Assembly (NCBI GenBank): GCA_017464645.1
Contig: JAFTZF010000006.1
Span: 1 to 47,318 of the forward strand
Reading direction: 5' to 3'
Source of the DNA: Lachnospiraceae bacterium
Lineage (GTDB): Bacteria; Bacillota_A; Clostridia; Lachnospirales; Lachnospiraceae
DNA length: 47,318 bases
A program made the position numbers and the translations under genes. The notes under the pieces are model-generated. The model searched no databases, had not been told where the DNA came from, and was given only the letters and a program-made list of their open reading frames with translations. Positions 1 through 8,512 of the stretch are shown here, one piece after another. Position 1 is the stretch's first letter. Every line of letters starts with the position of its first letter.

Positions 1-166
1 CAGTGATGTAAAGGGTATGTACGGAGAGCATCGGGACAAATTTATCAAGGGCCAGTTAGATATTGAGAAAGATTGGGACGCCTATGTGACCAGTATGAAC
101 AAGATGGGTCTTGATAAACTGACGGCTGCATGGCAGAGCATTTATGACAGAACAACGGCGCAATAA
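1..166 (+). CDS. C-terminal end of an extracellular solute-binding protein (partial)
   Basis: Only the last 54 residues lie in the window, ending at a TAA at 164-166 in the frame that starts at base 2. The tail contains HRDKFIKGQLDIEKDWDAYV and then LDKLTAAWQSIYDR. This is how family 1 (carbohydrate or oligosaccharide) ABC-transporter solute-binding lipoproteins commonly end: a helix with a D-W-D-A-Y-V segment and a closing QxIYDR stretch. The protein would be lipid-anchored outside the membrane and deliver a ligand to an ABC permease encoded upstream of the window. The family assignment rests on a short tail, and the ligand cannot be inferred. Confidence 0.6.
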   Translation, partial: SDVKGMYGEHRDKFIKGQLDIEKDWDAYVTSMNKMGLDKLTAAWQSIYDRTTAQ

Positions 167-220
167 ATACTTGCAATGGATTTTAAGTAACTATTAATTT
201 GTGTTTGAAAGGAGAAAACT

Positions 221-1498
221 ATGAAAAGACTGACAAAATTACTGGTTCCCGTATTTATGTTTGCGTTCCTGGTGGCCTTTTGTGCTCTTCCCGTAAAGGC
301 TGAAGGCAATGTGATTTTCATCAAAGACGGCGCAACCGGAGACGGAAGCAGCGCAGACAGCGCATTAAAACCCACTACCGGAAATTATGACGCTAACAAT
401 CCCCAGCCTGAACTGTACAAGGATGCTGCTCTGTATCAGGCTATGGAGAAACTGATGGAAGCCGGCGGCGGCACCATCGTTGTATGCGGTCCCTACACTC
501 TGGATGACTCCAACTGTAAGTCCATCGGTGGCTCAAGTGCAGACTTTATTATGGATCCCACCACTTACATGCCGGATGTTACCATTACATACACCAGCGT
601 TTGGGATGGCGTAGACTATCGTGAGACCGCAGGTGCTGAGATCATTCTGGATCAGCGTGCACATCTGACATTCCCCACAGGTACTGTGCTGGAGAATATC
701 AATGTCCGTGGTACCGAGGCCAATGAGGTACACTTTGTTTGTGCAGGAATCAACCCCATCACTCTGGCTCAGGGAACCAACTTCATTCCCTGGGAAGAGG
801 GCAATCTGGAAACTGCTCCCACACTCCTTGGATCTTTCCGTAACAACCGTGACGGTCTGAAAGAAGGTAACACCAGCATTACCATTGATATCGGTGATGA
901 AAACGCCGTTGGCCGTATCTTCGGTCAGTGTAACGGCGGTACCGGAAGACATATAGGTGATGCCAATATTACCATTAAGAGTGGTACTATATGGTCTGTT
1001 TTTGGCGACAGCCCCTGCCATGAGCAGGTACCCATTGAAGGCAATGTTACCATCAACCTTGAAGGCGGTATCTTTACAGGCATTATCGGCGGCGTTTGGA
1101 CCGGTTTTGTAGGGGATGGCGATAGAGCAGTCAACATCAACATTACCGGTGGAGATTTCACCAATTGCCCGATCATCATGGGTTATAGCCCCAACTCTCT
1201 GACAGCTAACGTACCCAACAGTGCAGTGGTAGATATGACCGGCGCTTCCGCAGAGGTTGCAGAGGCTGCTTATGCAGTATGTGACGGAACCATTACGGAG
1301 GTGAAGCTGCCCGAAGGTTTAAGCTTCGAGGCTTCCGCAGAGGATGCAGAGAACGCAGAGACTGAGACAACCGGTGGTGCAGCAGAAGAGAACACCGAGG
1401 ACGGCGGCGTAAATGTTGCTTTGATCGTTGTTATCGCAGTTGTAGTTGTTGCAGTGATCGTAGTTGCAGTAGTTCTCAAAAAGAAAAAAAGCGCTTAA
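221..1498 (+). CDS. Secreted, membrane-anchored surface protein, function unknown
   Basis: A 425-residue protein starting at an ATG behind GAAAGGAG. Residues 1-27 are a typical signal peptide (positive MKRLTK, hydrophobic core, cleavage near VKAEG). The body is rich in short strand-like repeats with Gly turns (NITIKSG, NVTINLEGG, NINITGGDF), a pattern seen in right-handed beta-helix surface proteins. A Glu/Thr-rich linker (about 365-395) leads to one long hydrophobic segment made almost only of Val, Ile and Ala, then the tail KKKKSA, so it is anchored by its C-terminal helix. There is no LPxTG-like motif. I recognise no catalytic motif. It follows a solute-binding protein and precedes two esterases, so a role at the surface in glycan handling is possible but is inference only. 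A strong terminator follows. Confidence 0.85.
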   Translation: MKRLTKLLVPVFMFAFLVAFCALPVKAEGNVIFIKDGATGDGSSADSALKPTTGNYDANNPQPELYKDAALYQAMEKLMEAGGGTIVVCGPYTLDDSNCKSIGGSSADFIMDPTTYMPDVTITYTSVWDGVDYRETAGAEIILDQRAHLTFPTGTVLENINVRGTEANEVHFVCAGINPITLAQGTNFIPWEEGNLETAPTLLGSFRNNRDGLKEGNTSITIDIGDENAVGRIFGQCNGGTGRHIGDANITIKSGTIWSVFGDSPCHEQVPIEGNVTINLEGGIFTGIIGGVWTGFVGDGDRAVNINITGGDFTNCPIIMGYSPNSLTANVPNSAVVDMTGASAEVAEAAYAVCDGTITEVKLPEGLSFEASAEDAENAETETTGGAAEENTEDGGVNVALIVVIAVVVVAVIVVAVVLKKKKSA

Positions 1499-1536
1499 TT
1501 CTTTCTGAATAATTGAAAGATTTCCATTGCGAAGGT

Positions 1537-1567
1537 AAAAGACAGCCGTATATGCGGCTGTCTTTTT
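1537..1567 (+). terminator. Intrinsic terminator after the surface protein gene
   Basis: AAAGACAGCCG and CGGCTGTCTTT form a perfect stem around a short TATATG loop and run into a T-tract. It lies about 40 bases after the stop at 1498 and ends that transcript. Confidence 0.9.
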
Positions 1568-1714
1568 TCTCTGTTTATCAAATGGCAACAGGTGAAATAC
1601 TTTTATGAAAAGGGTAGCTGAAGCGGGGAGTCTGTGGTATTATAAAATATATCACGGGGAAATTTGGGAGAAAAACAAGGCAAATAAAAAGTTATCAAAG
1701 GAGCAGAGTGTGAC

Positions 1715-2353
1715 ATGATCAGAGAAGAGTATTACAGCGCCCAGTGGCAGTTTCCGTTTGTGGTTTACCGGCCAAATGAATGCAAGAGAAATTTGCCTTT
1801 AATTGTACAATTACATGGAGCGGGAGAGGCAGGAAATGGCAAAGAGCAGCTGCATCTGGTTGATGTGAATGGCTTTTCCAAAATGCTTGTACAAGATGGG
1901 GAGTACCCCTGTATTTTTGTGATGCCCCAGTGCAGTCCGGAATCTTTTTGGGCCGCGGAAGTCCCCAATATATATGAGTTTATAAAAGCTGTCATTCAGA
2001 AATATGAGGTGGACGAGGATAGAGTTTATCTGACCGGAATGAGTATGGGCGGATACGGCACATGGTATACAGCCCTCAGATATCCGGAGCTCTTTGCTGC
2101 AATCGCCCCTGTTTGTGGCGGTGGCATGGTCTGGAGAGCAGGCGCATTGAAAATGCCCATCTGGGCATTCCATGGAACAGAAGATACTACCGTATATCCG
2201 TCTGAAACCATGAATATGATCGCAAAGATAAGAACGGTCGGCACCAATAAGAACGAAGTGAAGATGACCATTTTGGATAACGTGGGTCACAATGCATGGG
2301 ACTATGCCTATACAGCGGAGCTTTTGGAATGGCTGTTGAGTCACAGAAGGTAA
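1715..2353 (+). CDS. Alpha/beta hydrolase, PHB-depolymerase/feruloyl-esterase-like
   Basis: A 212-residue cytoplasmic protein without signal peptide. It shows the alpha/beta-hydrolase core: the oxyanion-side LHGAGEAG near residue 32, the nucleophile elbow GMSMGGYGTW near residue 107 (catalytic Ser), HGTEDTTV near 152 (candidate Asp) and GHNAWDYAY near 190 (catalytic His). This order and the GxSMGGYG elbow are typical of the dienelactone-hydrolase/PHB-depolymerase-like esterases often found beside glycan-degradation genes. The start at 1715 has AAAGGAG 11 bases upstream. The next gene, another esterase, begins only 33 bases after the stop, so the two are probably co-transcribed and may remove acyl groups from the same carbohydrate. 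The substrate is not determinable from sequence. Confidence 0.85.
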   Translation: MIREEYYSAQWQFPFVVYRPNECKRNLPLIVQLHGAGEAGNGKEQLHLVDVNGFSKMLVQDGEYPCIFVMPQCSPESFWAAEVPNIYEFIKAVIQKYEVDEDRVYLTGMSMGGYGTWYTALRYPELFAAIAPVCGGGMVWRAGALKMPIWAFHGTEDTTVYPSETMNMIAKIRTVGTNKNEVKMTILDNVGHNAWDYAYTAELLEWLLSHRR

Positions 2354-2386
2354 TTGTTATATCTCCACCTTGCGGAGGGCCAAAGG

Positions 2387-3445
2387 ATGCAGGATATAAG
2401 CCAAGTTGATAAAAATTTTCAAATTGAAACGGAAATTGTTCGTGAGAATCTTCGGTTCTATGATGCAGAAGCTGCACCGTTCCGGGTATATGGATTGCTG
2501 CGGGAGGATGACAGATTTTGCCGGATGCCGAAAGCCGTTGCCAAGAGTATCAATGATGGGGTGCACAAGCTGTATGCCAATACAGCCGGCGGCCGTGTCC
2601 GCTTTGTGACAAACAGTCCTTATGTGGCCATATCTGCAGAAATGGATGGGATCGGGAAGATGCCTCATTTTGCATTGACAGGAAGTGCGGGATTTGATCT
2701 TTATGCAGATGAGGGTGATGGACAGAGATATATGGGCACTTTTGTACCGCCTTTTGATATCCATAACGGGTATGAAAGCGTGATTGATTTTTCGGATAGA
2801 ACAGAGCGTCTGATAACCATCCATTTTCCGTTGTACAGCAATGTGAAGAAGTTGTATATCGGATTGGAAGATGGAGCGGTATTGGAAGCGGCGCCGGATT
2901 ATACCTATCAGAAACCAATGGTGTATTATGGGAGCTCCATCACCCAGGGCGGGTGTGCATCCCGGCCGGGCAACGCCTATCAGGCGATTCTTTCGCGGCT
3001 GCTGGATTGGGATTTTGTGAACCTTGGATTTTCAGGAAGCGCTAAGGGAGAAGAGGCCATGGCAGATTATATCAGCAGTCTGGACATGGGGCTGTTTGTG
3101 ATGGACTATGACCATAATGCGCCGACTGTAGAGCACTTGAAGGCCACTCATGAGCGTATGTTTCAAAAGGTGAGAGCGCGGCATCCCCAGTTGCCCATTG
3201 TTATTATGACAAGGCCTAAAGCGCATTTGACAGAGGAAGAGAACCAGCGTATGAGGGTCGCAGAGCAGACCTGCAGGAATGCCGTTCAGGCGGGAGATAA
3301 ACAGGTTTACTTTGTAAAAGGCAGTGATTTGATTGATCCTCATATGATGGAGACGGCTACGGTGGATGGCTGTCATCCCAATGACAGTGGATTTGTGAGC
3401 ATGGCGTATGCTTTGTATGATGTGCTGAAACATATTTTGTTGTAG
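2387..3445 (+). CDS. SGNH/GDSL-type esterase with N-terminal GxDLY domain
   Basis: I chose the ATG at 2387 because GGAGGG lies 7 bases upstream; a TTG in frame at 2354 directly abuts the previous stop and has no such site. The product is 352 residues. The N-terminal half holds a beta-rich domain with the GFDLYADEGDG segment that names the GxDLY domain fused to SGNH hydrolases. The catalytic half has block I YYGSSITQGG (near residue 181, Ser nucleophile), the block II Gly in NLGFSGSAKG, and the C-terminal Asp-His pair in DGCHPNDSG (near 326). Such enzymes deacylate carbohydrates or lipids. No signal peptide is visible, so it probably acts in the cytoplasm with its neighbour hydrolase. Confidence 0.88.
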   Translation: MQDISQVDKNFQIETEIVRENLRFYDAEAAPFRVYGLLREDDRFCRMPKAVAKSINDGVHKLYANTAGGRVRFVTNSPYVAISAEMDGIGKMPHFALTGSAGFDLYADEGDGQRYMGTFVPPFDIHNGYESVIDFSDRTERLITIHFPLYSNVKKLYIGLEDGAVLEAAPDYTYQKPMVYYGSSITQGGCASRPGNAYQAILSRLLDWDFVNLGFSGSAKGEEAMADYISSLDMGLFVMDYDHNAPTVEHLKATHERMFQKVRARHPQLPIVIMTRPKAHLTEEENQRMRVAEQTCRNAVQAGDKQVYFVKGSDLIDPHMMETATVDGCHPNDSGFVSMAYALYDVLKHILL

Positions 3446-3464
3446 AAATAAAGAGGATACCAGG

Positions 3465-3496
3465 AAAGGATGTGCAGAAATTGCACATCCTTTTTT
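3465..3496 (+). terminator. Intrinsic terminator after the SGNH esterase
   Basis: AAGGATGTGCA pairs with TGCACATCCTT around a loop of five bases, followed by a T-run. It ends the esterase operon. Confidence 0.9.
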
Positions 3497-3530
3497 ACTG
3501 AAGCAATCATTTGAGGTGCAAATTTCGCAT

Positions 3531-3576
3531 TTATGGCAATAATTATATTGCCATAAAAATGATATGAGGATAAAAT
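3531..3576 (+). promoter_or_regulatory. Promoter with a perfect inverted repeat over the -35 (putative operator)
   Basis: TTATGGCAATA (3531-3541) and TATTGCCATAA (3546-3556) are perfect 11-base arms around ATTA. The right arm contains TTGCCA (3548-3553), a good -35, and TAAAAT sits at 3571-3576 with a 17-base spacer. An operator lying on the -35 is the usual layout for repression. The regulator is not identifiable from the window. Confidence 0.6.
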
Positions 3577-3625
3577 AGAAACAGGAGTAACAATATCCCG
3601 GAAAGCAAAGGCAGGTGTAAAAGCG

Positions 3626-4297
3626 ATGGATAAAAAATTGATGATTCAGGCACTTGTAAAATATATGCTGGGACTTGTTATGGTACAGATATTATTGTTT
3701 GTACCTGCAGGCACTCTGAACTATTGGAACGGATGGCTATTCATAGGCCTTTTGTTTGTTCCTATGCTTTTCCTGGGAATAATACTTTTTGTAAAAGCGC
3801 CGGATTTGCTGGAAAAGCGGCTGAATACCAAAGAGAAGGAAGGCAGTCAGAGGCAGGTCATTGGCCTGTCGGCCCTGATGTTTCTGGGCGGCTTCATTGT
3901 CTCCGCTCTGGATTACAGAGTTGGCTGGACAGAAATGCCGGTGGCCGTAGTGATCGTGGCGGCTGTGATTCTTTTGCTTTCTTATGGACTATATGCAGAG
4001 GTCATGCGGGAGAATGCGTATCTTTCCAGAACTGTGGAAGTGCAGGAGAACCAGCAGATCATCGATACGGGGCTCTATGGAATCGTAAGACATCCCATGT
4101 ATTTGGCATCGACCCTGTTGTTCCTTTCCATACCACTAGTGCTGGGGTCCATTGTGGGCTTTTTGATTTTCTTGATCTATCCGGTTCTGATGGTAAAGCG
4201 GATCCAAAACGAGGAAGAGGTTTTGGAAAAGGGTCTGAAGGGGTATTCGGAATATAAGAAGAAGGTAAGATATCGCTTGCTGCCGTTTATCTGGTAG
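3626..4297 (+). CDS. Membrane methyltransferase of the isoprenylcysteine carboxyl methyltransferase/PEMT-like family
   Basis: 223 residues with about five hydrophobic segments (for example 12-32, 38-58, 85-103, 108-125, 166-188). The C-terminal third has the family signature: DTGLYGIVRHPMYLASTLLF, with the RHPxY motif that binds the methyl donor S-adenosylmethionine, followed by RIQNEEEVLEKG and YSEYKKKVRYRLLPFIW. The family methylates lipids, isoprenyl-cysteine or small molecules in the membrane; in bacteria the substrate is usually unknown and is unknown here. It stands alone behind its own promoter, with udp starting 39 bases downstream and probably reading through. Confidence 0.85.
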   Translation: MDKKLMIQALVKYMLGLVMVQILLFVPAGTLNYWNGWLFIGLLFVPMLFLGIILFVKAPDLLEKRLNTKEKEGSQRQVIGLSALMFLGGFIVSALDYRVGWTEMPVAVVIVAAVILLLSYGLYAEVMRENAYLSRTVEVQENQQIIDTGLYGIVRHPMYLASTLLFLSIPLVLGSIVGFLIFLIYPVLMVKRIQNEEEVLEKGLKGYSEYKKKVRYRLLPFIW

Positions 4298-4336
4298 CTG
4301 ACAAATAGATGAAAAAGCAGAACGGAGGTATTTCCT

Positions 4337-5107
4337 ATGAAGTATGCAGGAGACAGTGGAAAACAGTATCATATTCAGGTGGGAGAAGGGGATGTAGGCA
4401 AATATGTGATCTTGCCGGGAGATCCCAAACGATGTGCGAAAATTGCGAAATATTTTGATGACCCGCAGTTGGTGGCTGACAGCCGGGAGTATGTGACTTA
4501 TACAGGATATCTGGATGGGGTAAAGGTCAGTGTGACCTCTACCGGTATCGGTGGCCCTTCTGCGGCCATTGCCATGGAAGAACTGGTAAAGGCAGGAGCA
4601 GATACCTTTGTTCGGATCGGTACCTGCGGCGGCATGCAGCCGGAGGTAAAGAGCGGAGATGTGGTCATTGCCACGGGAGCCATCCGCATGGAGGGCACCA
4701 GCAAGGAATATGCGCCCATTGAGTTCCCGGCAGTGGCAAATCTGGACATTGTCAATGCCCTGGTGACAGCAGCCGGGGAAAAGGGAGCGCCCTATCATGC
4801 AGGTGTAGTGCAGTGCAAGGATTCCTTCTATGGCCAGCATGCTCCGGAGATCATGCCGGTCAGCTATGAGCTGGTAAATAAATGGGAGGCATGGAAACGG
4901 CTGGGCTGTCTGGCCTCTGAGATGGAGTCTGCGGCGCTGTTCGTGGTGGCCAGCTATCTGAAGGTGCGCATGGGCTCCTGCTTCCTGGTAGTTGCAAATC
5001 AGGAGAGAGAGAAACTGGGCCTGGAAAATCCCGTAGTGCATGATACGGATCTGGCGATCCAGGTGGCTGTTCAGGCAATTCGTAATTTGATCAAAGAGGA
5101 CCGGTGA
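4337..5107 (+). CDS. udp: Uridine phosphorylase
   Basis: 256 residues, the usual length for this NP-I family. Uridine plus phosphate gives uracil and ribose-1-phosphate in the cytoplasm. Diagnostic segments are [10 protein letters not shown] (phosphate-binding, near 28), [17 protein letters not shown] (near 73), RIGTCGGMQ (near 94), [10 protein letters not shown] (near 157) and the nucleoside-binding [10 protein letters not shown] (near 193). The start has ACGGAGG upstream. Cytidine deaminase follows after only four bases, which gives a two-step salvage route: cytidine to uridine, then uridine to uracil. Confidence 0.95.
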   Translation: MKYAGDSGKQYHIQVGEGDVGKYVILPGDPKRCAKIAKYFDDPQLVADSREYVTYTGYLDGVKVSVTSTGIGGPSAAIAMEELVKAGADTFVRIGTCGGMQPEVKSGDVVIATGAIRMEGTSKEYAPIEFPAVANLDIVNALVTAAGEKGAPYHAGVVQCKDSFYGQHAPEIMPVSYELVNKWEAWKRLGCLASEMESAALFVVASYLKVRMGSCFLVVANQEREKLGLENPVVHDTDLAIQVAVQAIRNLIKEDR

Positions 5108-5111
5108 TCGT

Positions 5112-5540
5112 ATGGAACCATTAAAAGAGACACAGGTAAAGCAGTTGATTGAGATGGCTATGGCCCAGAGAGCGTTTTCCTATGCGCCCTATTCCGGTTT
5201 TCGGGTGGGAGCGGCCCTGCTGGCTGCAGACGGCACTGTTTACACCGGCTGCAATATTGAAAATGCTGGCTACACACCTACCAACTGCGGGGAGCGCACC
5301 GCTTTTTTCAAGGCAGTGAGCGAAGGCTGCCGGGAGTTTCGGGCTATCTGCGTGGTGGGTGGCAAAGATGAGGTGCTGACAGAATATGCGGCTCCCTGCG
5401 GAGTCTGCCGTCAGGTGATGATGGAATTTTGCGATCCGGAGACTTTTGATGTGATCCTGGCTGTTTCTCCGGAGCAGTATGAGATCTTTAAATTAAAAGA
5501 CCTGTTTCCCAGGGGATTCGGGCCTGGGAATCTGGCATAA
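5112..5540 (+). CDS. cdd: Cytidine deaminase
   Basis: 142 residues, typical of the homotetrameric bacterial enzyme. It deaminates cytidine and deoxycytidine to the uridine forms. The zinc site is visible: NCGERTAFF supplies one Cys and the catalytic Glu, and PCGVCRQVM supplies two Cys ligands. The upstream CNIENAGY is the substrate-binding stretch. The usual CAE is CGE here, a change next to the ligands rather than in them. It starts four bases after udp and is translationally coupled to it. Confidence 0.95.
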   Translation: MEPLKETQVKQLIEMAMAQRAFSYAPYSGFRVGAALLAADGTVYTGCNIENAGYTPTNCGERTAFFKAVSEGCREFRAICVVGGKDEVLTEYAAPCGVCRQVMMEFCDPETFDVILAVSPEQYEIFKLKDLFPRGFGPGNLA

Positions 5541-5587
5541 AGCCCGGAAGACAGAGCCCGAAAAGCAAAGACGCAGCGGAGAAATCA

Positions 5588-7108
5588 ATGGATAACTACA
5601 AAGTGATAAGGGAAAACTGGCAGAAGATTTTTGCAGGCATGGACCATGTGGAGCTGAAGGAACGCTTCGGTCTGCGGGAAGATGCCCATGCCCTTTATAT
5701 TACGTATTTTCAAAGAGAATATCGATTGGACAAAGCAGATGGGAAGCTGACACTGCCGGGAGATCCCCGGCAGGAGCTGCCCTTTGATACTGTTATGACG
5801 ATTTATCATCTGTTTTATTATTCCAAGACAGGAGCAAAGGTGCGGGGTGAATTTGTGCCTTTTCGGCAGGTAAAGCGGGCGGCACCCTTTGATGCGGCTT
5901 ATCAGAGGAATATTCTGGAGCCGCTGGCCCGGACTTTTGACGGTCATGCCAAGGAGCTGCGCAGGGCCTGCGAAGCTTTAAAGGGCCGGCCCATTCCTCA
6001 GGGGGACGTGGGATATGTGATGGATGCCTTCGATTGCATGCCGCTGACCGTTGTATTTTGGGACGGGGATGAGGAGTTTGGTGCCCAGGCCAATATTTTA
6101 TTTGATGGGGATATTACGGATTTTCTTCATGAGGAGACGGTGGTTTTGCTGGCTGCGGATTTGGTCCGCCATCTGGTGGAGCATTCAGGAGTGCAAGGCT
6201 GTTACCTCTGTCCCAGAGAATGCGGGGCAAAGCGAAGGGAAGGGCAAAAGGGCGTCTGTAAAGCGGATGAGCGGATCCTGGTGGCCAGGGCTTCCCTGCA
6301 CATGTGGGAGGAACCCTGCATTTCCGGAGAAAAGGGCTCGGGAACCGTATTCTTTTCCGGCTGCTCTTTGGGCTGCGTCTATTGCCAGAATGAACGGATC
6401 TCCGGGGCTCAGGTGGGATATGCACTGACCACGGAGGAGCTGGCAAAGACCTTTCTGGTGCTCCAGGAAGCAGGGGCGGAGAATATCAATCTGGTAACGC
6501 CCAGCCACTATGCCTGGGAGATCCGGGAGGCATTGCTTCTGGCCAGGCAGCAGGGACTGAAGCTTCCTATCGTCTATAACTGCAGCGGCTACGAAAAGGT
6601 GGAGACCCTCCGTCTGCTGGAAGATGTGGTGGACATTTATCTGACGGATTTTAAATACATGGATGAGGAACTGGCCGGGCGCTATTCCCGGGCCAAGGAC
6701 TACCCCGGGGTGGCCAAAGAGGCCCTGGCAGAGATGGTGCGCCAGCAGGGAGAGCCTCAGTTTGATCACCGGGGCATGATGCAAAAGGGTGTGATTCTGC
6801 GGCATCTGCTGCTGCCAGGCTGTCTGGAAAATGGCAAGGCGGTGGTGCGTCATGCCTTTGAAGCCTATGGAAATGGGATTTTTTACAGTGTCATGAATCA
6901 ATATACCCCGATGCCACAGATGGCGGACTGTCCGGAGCTGTATCGCAAGGTGACGGATGAGGAATATGATGCCCTGGTGGATTACGCTCTGGAGCTGGGT
7001 GTGGAAAATGGCTTTATTCAGGAGGGTGAGACAGCCCAGGAGAGCTTTATACCGGATTTTGAAGCGCCGGAGCTGCTGGACCGGGTGCTGAAGGAGAGAG
7101 ACCTATGA
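5588..7108 (+). CDS. DUF3786-radical SAM fusion protein (PflX/COG1313-like)
   Basis: 506 residues in two parts. Residues 1-200 resemble DUF3786, a domain of unknown function from anaerobes (conserved features include VPFRQVKRAAPFDAAYQR and VVFWDGDEEFGAQANILFD). Residues about 203-470 are a radical SAM domain: CxxxCxxC at Cys259, Cys263 and Cys266 (SGCSLGCVYCQN) for the catalytic 4Fe-4S cluster, preceded by an extra cysteine set at 205, 208, 212 and 224 (CYLCPRECG...GVC) typical of the PflX/COG1313 group. LILRHLLLPG-type and SVMNQYTPM segments complete the match. The group resembles pyruvate-formate-lyase activases but its substrates are unknown. It overlaps the next gene by four bases (ATGA), so the two are coupled. 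Confidence 0.85.
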   Translation: MDNYKVIRENWQKIFAGMDHVELKERFGLREDAHALYITYFQREYRLDKADGKLTLPGDPRQELPFDTVMTIYHLFYYSKTGAKVRGEFVPFRQVKRAAPFDAAYQRNILEPLARTFDGHAKELRRACEALKGRPIPQGDVGYVMDAFDCMPLTVVFWDGDEEFGAQANILFDGDITDFLHEETVVLLAADLVRHLVEHSGVQGCYLCPRECGAKRREGQKGVCKADERILVARASLHMWEEPCISGEKGSGTVFFSGCSLGCVYCQNERISGAQVGYALTTEELAKTFLVLQEAGAENINLVTPSHYAWEIREALLLARQQGLKLPIVYNCSGYEKVETLRLLEDVVDIYLTDFKYMDEELAGRYSRAKDYPGVAKEALAEMVRQQGEPQFDHRGMMQKGVILRHLLLPGCLENGKAVVRHAFEAYGNGIFYSVMNQYTPMPQMADCPELYRKVTDEEYDALVDYALELGVENGFIQEGETAQESFIPDFEAPELLDRVLKERDL

Positions 7109-8487
7109 TACAATTGCCGGAATTATTTGTAAAACGCATGCAGGAACTTCTGGGAGAAGAGGAGTATGCCCTCTTTGCACAGAGCTATGAGGCAGAGCGC
7201 CATCAGGCCCTGCGTGTGAACACAGCGAAAATATCGATTGAGGACTTTTTGAGCCTGTCGCCTTTTTCCCTAAGGCAGGTGCCCTGGGCCGCGGAAGGGT
7301 TTTACTATGAAGGAACCGACCGGCCCGGCAAACATCCCTATCATGAGGCAGGACTTTATTATATTCAGGAGCCCAGCGCCATGGCAGTAGCTGCGTTGGC
7401 AGACGCACAGCCCGGAGAGCGGGTGCTGGATCTGTGCGCGGCTCCCGGAGGCAAGACCACCCAGCTGGCGGCGGCCATGAAGGGGGAAGGTCTGCTGGTC
7501 TCCAATGAGATCCACCCGGCCCGGGCAAAGATCCTGGCCCAGAATGTGGAGCGCATGGGGATTCCCAATGCCCTGGTGACCAATGAAAGTCCGGCTTCTT
7601 TAGTATCCCATTTCCCGGTCTTTTTTGACCGGATCGTGGTGGATGCGCCCTGTTCCGGCGAAGGCATGTTCCGCAAGGAGGAGCAGGCAGCGTCCCAGTG
7701 GAGCCCGGAAAATGTGGAGCTGTGTGCCCGGCGCCAGGCGGAGATCCTTAAGGATGCAGCTAAGATGCTGCGGCCCGGCGGACGGCTGGTGTATTCCACC
7801 TGTACCTTTGCGCCGGAAGAAAATGAGGGCAGTATCAGTTGTTTTCTGGAAAGTCACCCGGAATTTTCAGTGGAAGCTGTTTCCGCCTACGAGGGCTTTG
7901 CACCGGGACGGCCCGGCTGGGCAGGCGCATGTGAGCAGGTCGGCGGAACCTATCGCCTGTGGCCTCACAGGCTGGAGGGCGAGGGCCATTATGCGGCAGT
8001 GCTGAAAAAGACCGGTCAAAACGAAACCGGTGCACCCGCAGAAAAAGAGAAAAAAAATGCGGGAAAGGGCCTGGATAAAAAATTATGGAAGGCCTACGAG
8101 GATTTTGTAAAAGAGAATCTCACCCGGGAGCCGAAAGGAGAGCCGGTACTCTTTGGAGAGCAGCTGTATCTGATGCCGGAAGCAGTGCCCTTAAAGGGAC
8201 TGAAGGTGCTGCGGGCAGGGCTCCATCTGGGAACTTTCTGCAAAAACCGGTTTGAGCCTTCCCATGCGCTGGCCCTGACGTTGTCAGCCGCAGACGCAGT
8301 GCGGAGCATCACACTGCCGGCAGACAGCCCCAAGGTGCGGGCCTACCTGCGAGGTGAGACCCTTCCCCTGGAAGAGGAAAAAGGCTGGTGTCTGGTGCTG
8401 GTGGACGGCTATTCCCTGGGCTGGGGCAAGGCCAGCGCAGGTGTGCTGAAAAATCACTACCCCAGGGGATTGCGCTGGAACGGATAG
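7105..8487 (+). CDS. RsmF/YebU-type RNA (cytosine-5) methyltransferase
   Basis: 460 residues. The NOL1/NOP2/Sun fold is clear: VLDLCAAPGGKTTQLAA (SAM-binding motif I, near residue 110), FDRIVVDAPCSGEGMFRK (motif IV with the first conserved Cys) and LVYSTCTFAPEENE (motif VI with the catalytic Cys). PCSGEGMFRK is the RsmF form. After residue 310 a second domain of the PUA/RsmF C-terminal kind is consistent with LKVLRAGLHLGTF and ALALTL. The enzyme uses SAM to make 5-methylcytosine in 16S rRNA; the exact target nucleotide in this lineage is not certain. ATGA overlap with the preceding gene. Confidence 0.92.
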   Translation: MIQLPELFVKRMQELLGEEEYALFAQSYEAERHQALRVNTAKISIEDFLSLSPFSLRQVPWAAEGFYYEGTDRPGKHPYHEAGLYYIQEPSAMAVAALADAQPGERVLDLCAAPGGKTTQLAAAMKGEGLLVSNEIHPARAKILAQNVERMGIPNALVTNESPASLVSHFPVFFDRIVVDAPCSGEGMFRKEEQAASQWSPENVELCARRQAEILKDAAKMLRPGGRLVYSTCTFAPEENEGSISCFLESHPEFSVEAVSAYEGFAPGRPGWAGACEQVGGTYRLWPHRLEGEGHYAAVLKKTGQNETGAPAEKEKKNAGKGLDKKLWKAYEDFVKENLTREPKGEPVLFGEQLYLMPEAVPLKGLKVLRAGLHLGTFCKNRFEPSHALALTLSAADAVRSITLPADSPKVRAYLRGETLPLEEEKGWCLVLVDGYSLGWGKASAGVLKNHYPRGLRWNG

Positions 8488-8512
8488 ATTAAGAACATAT
8501 GAGGAAATAACG

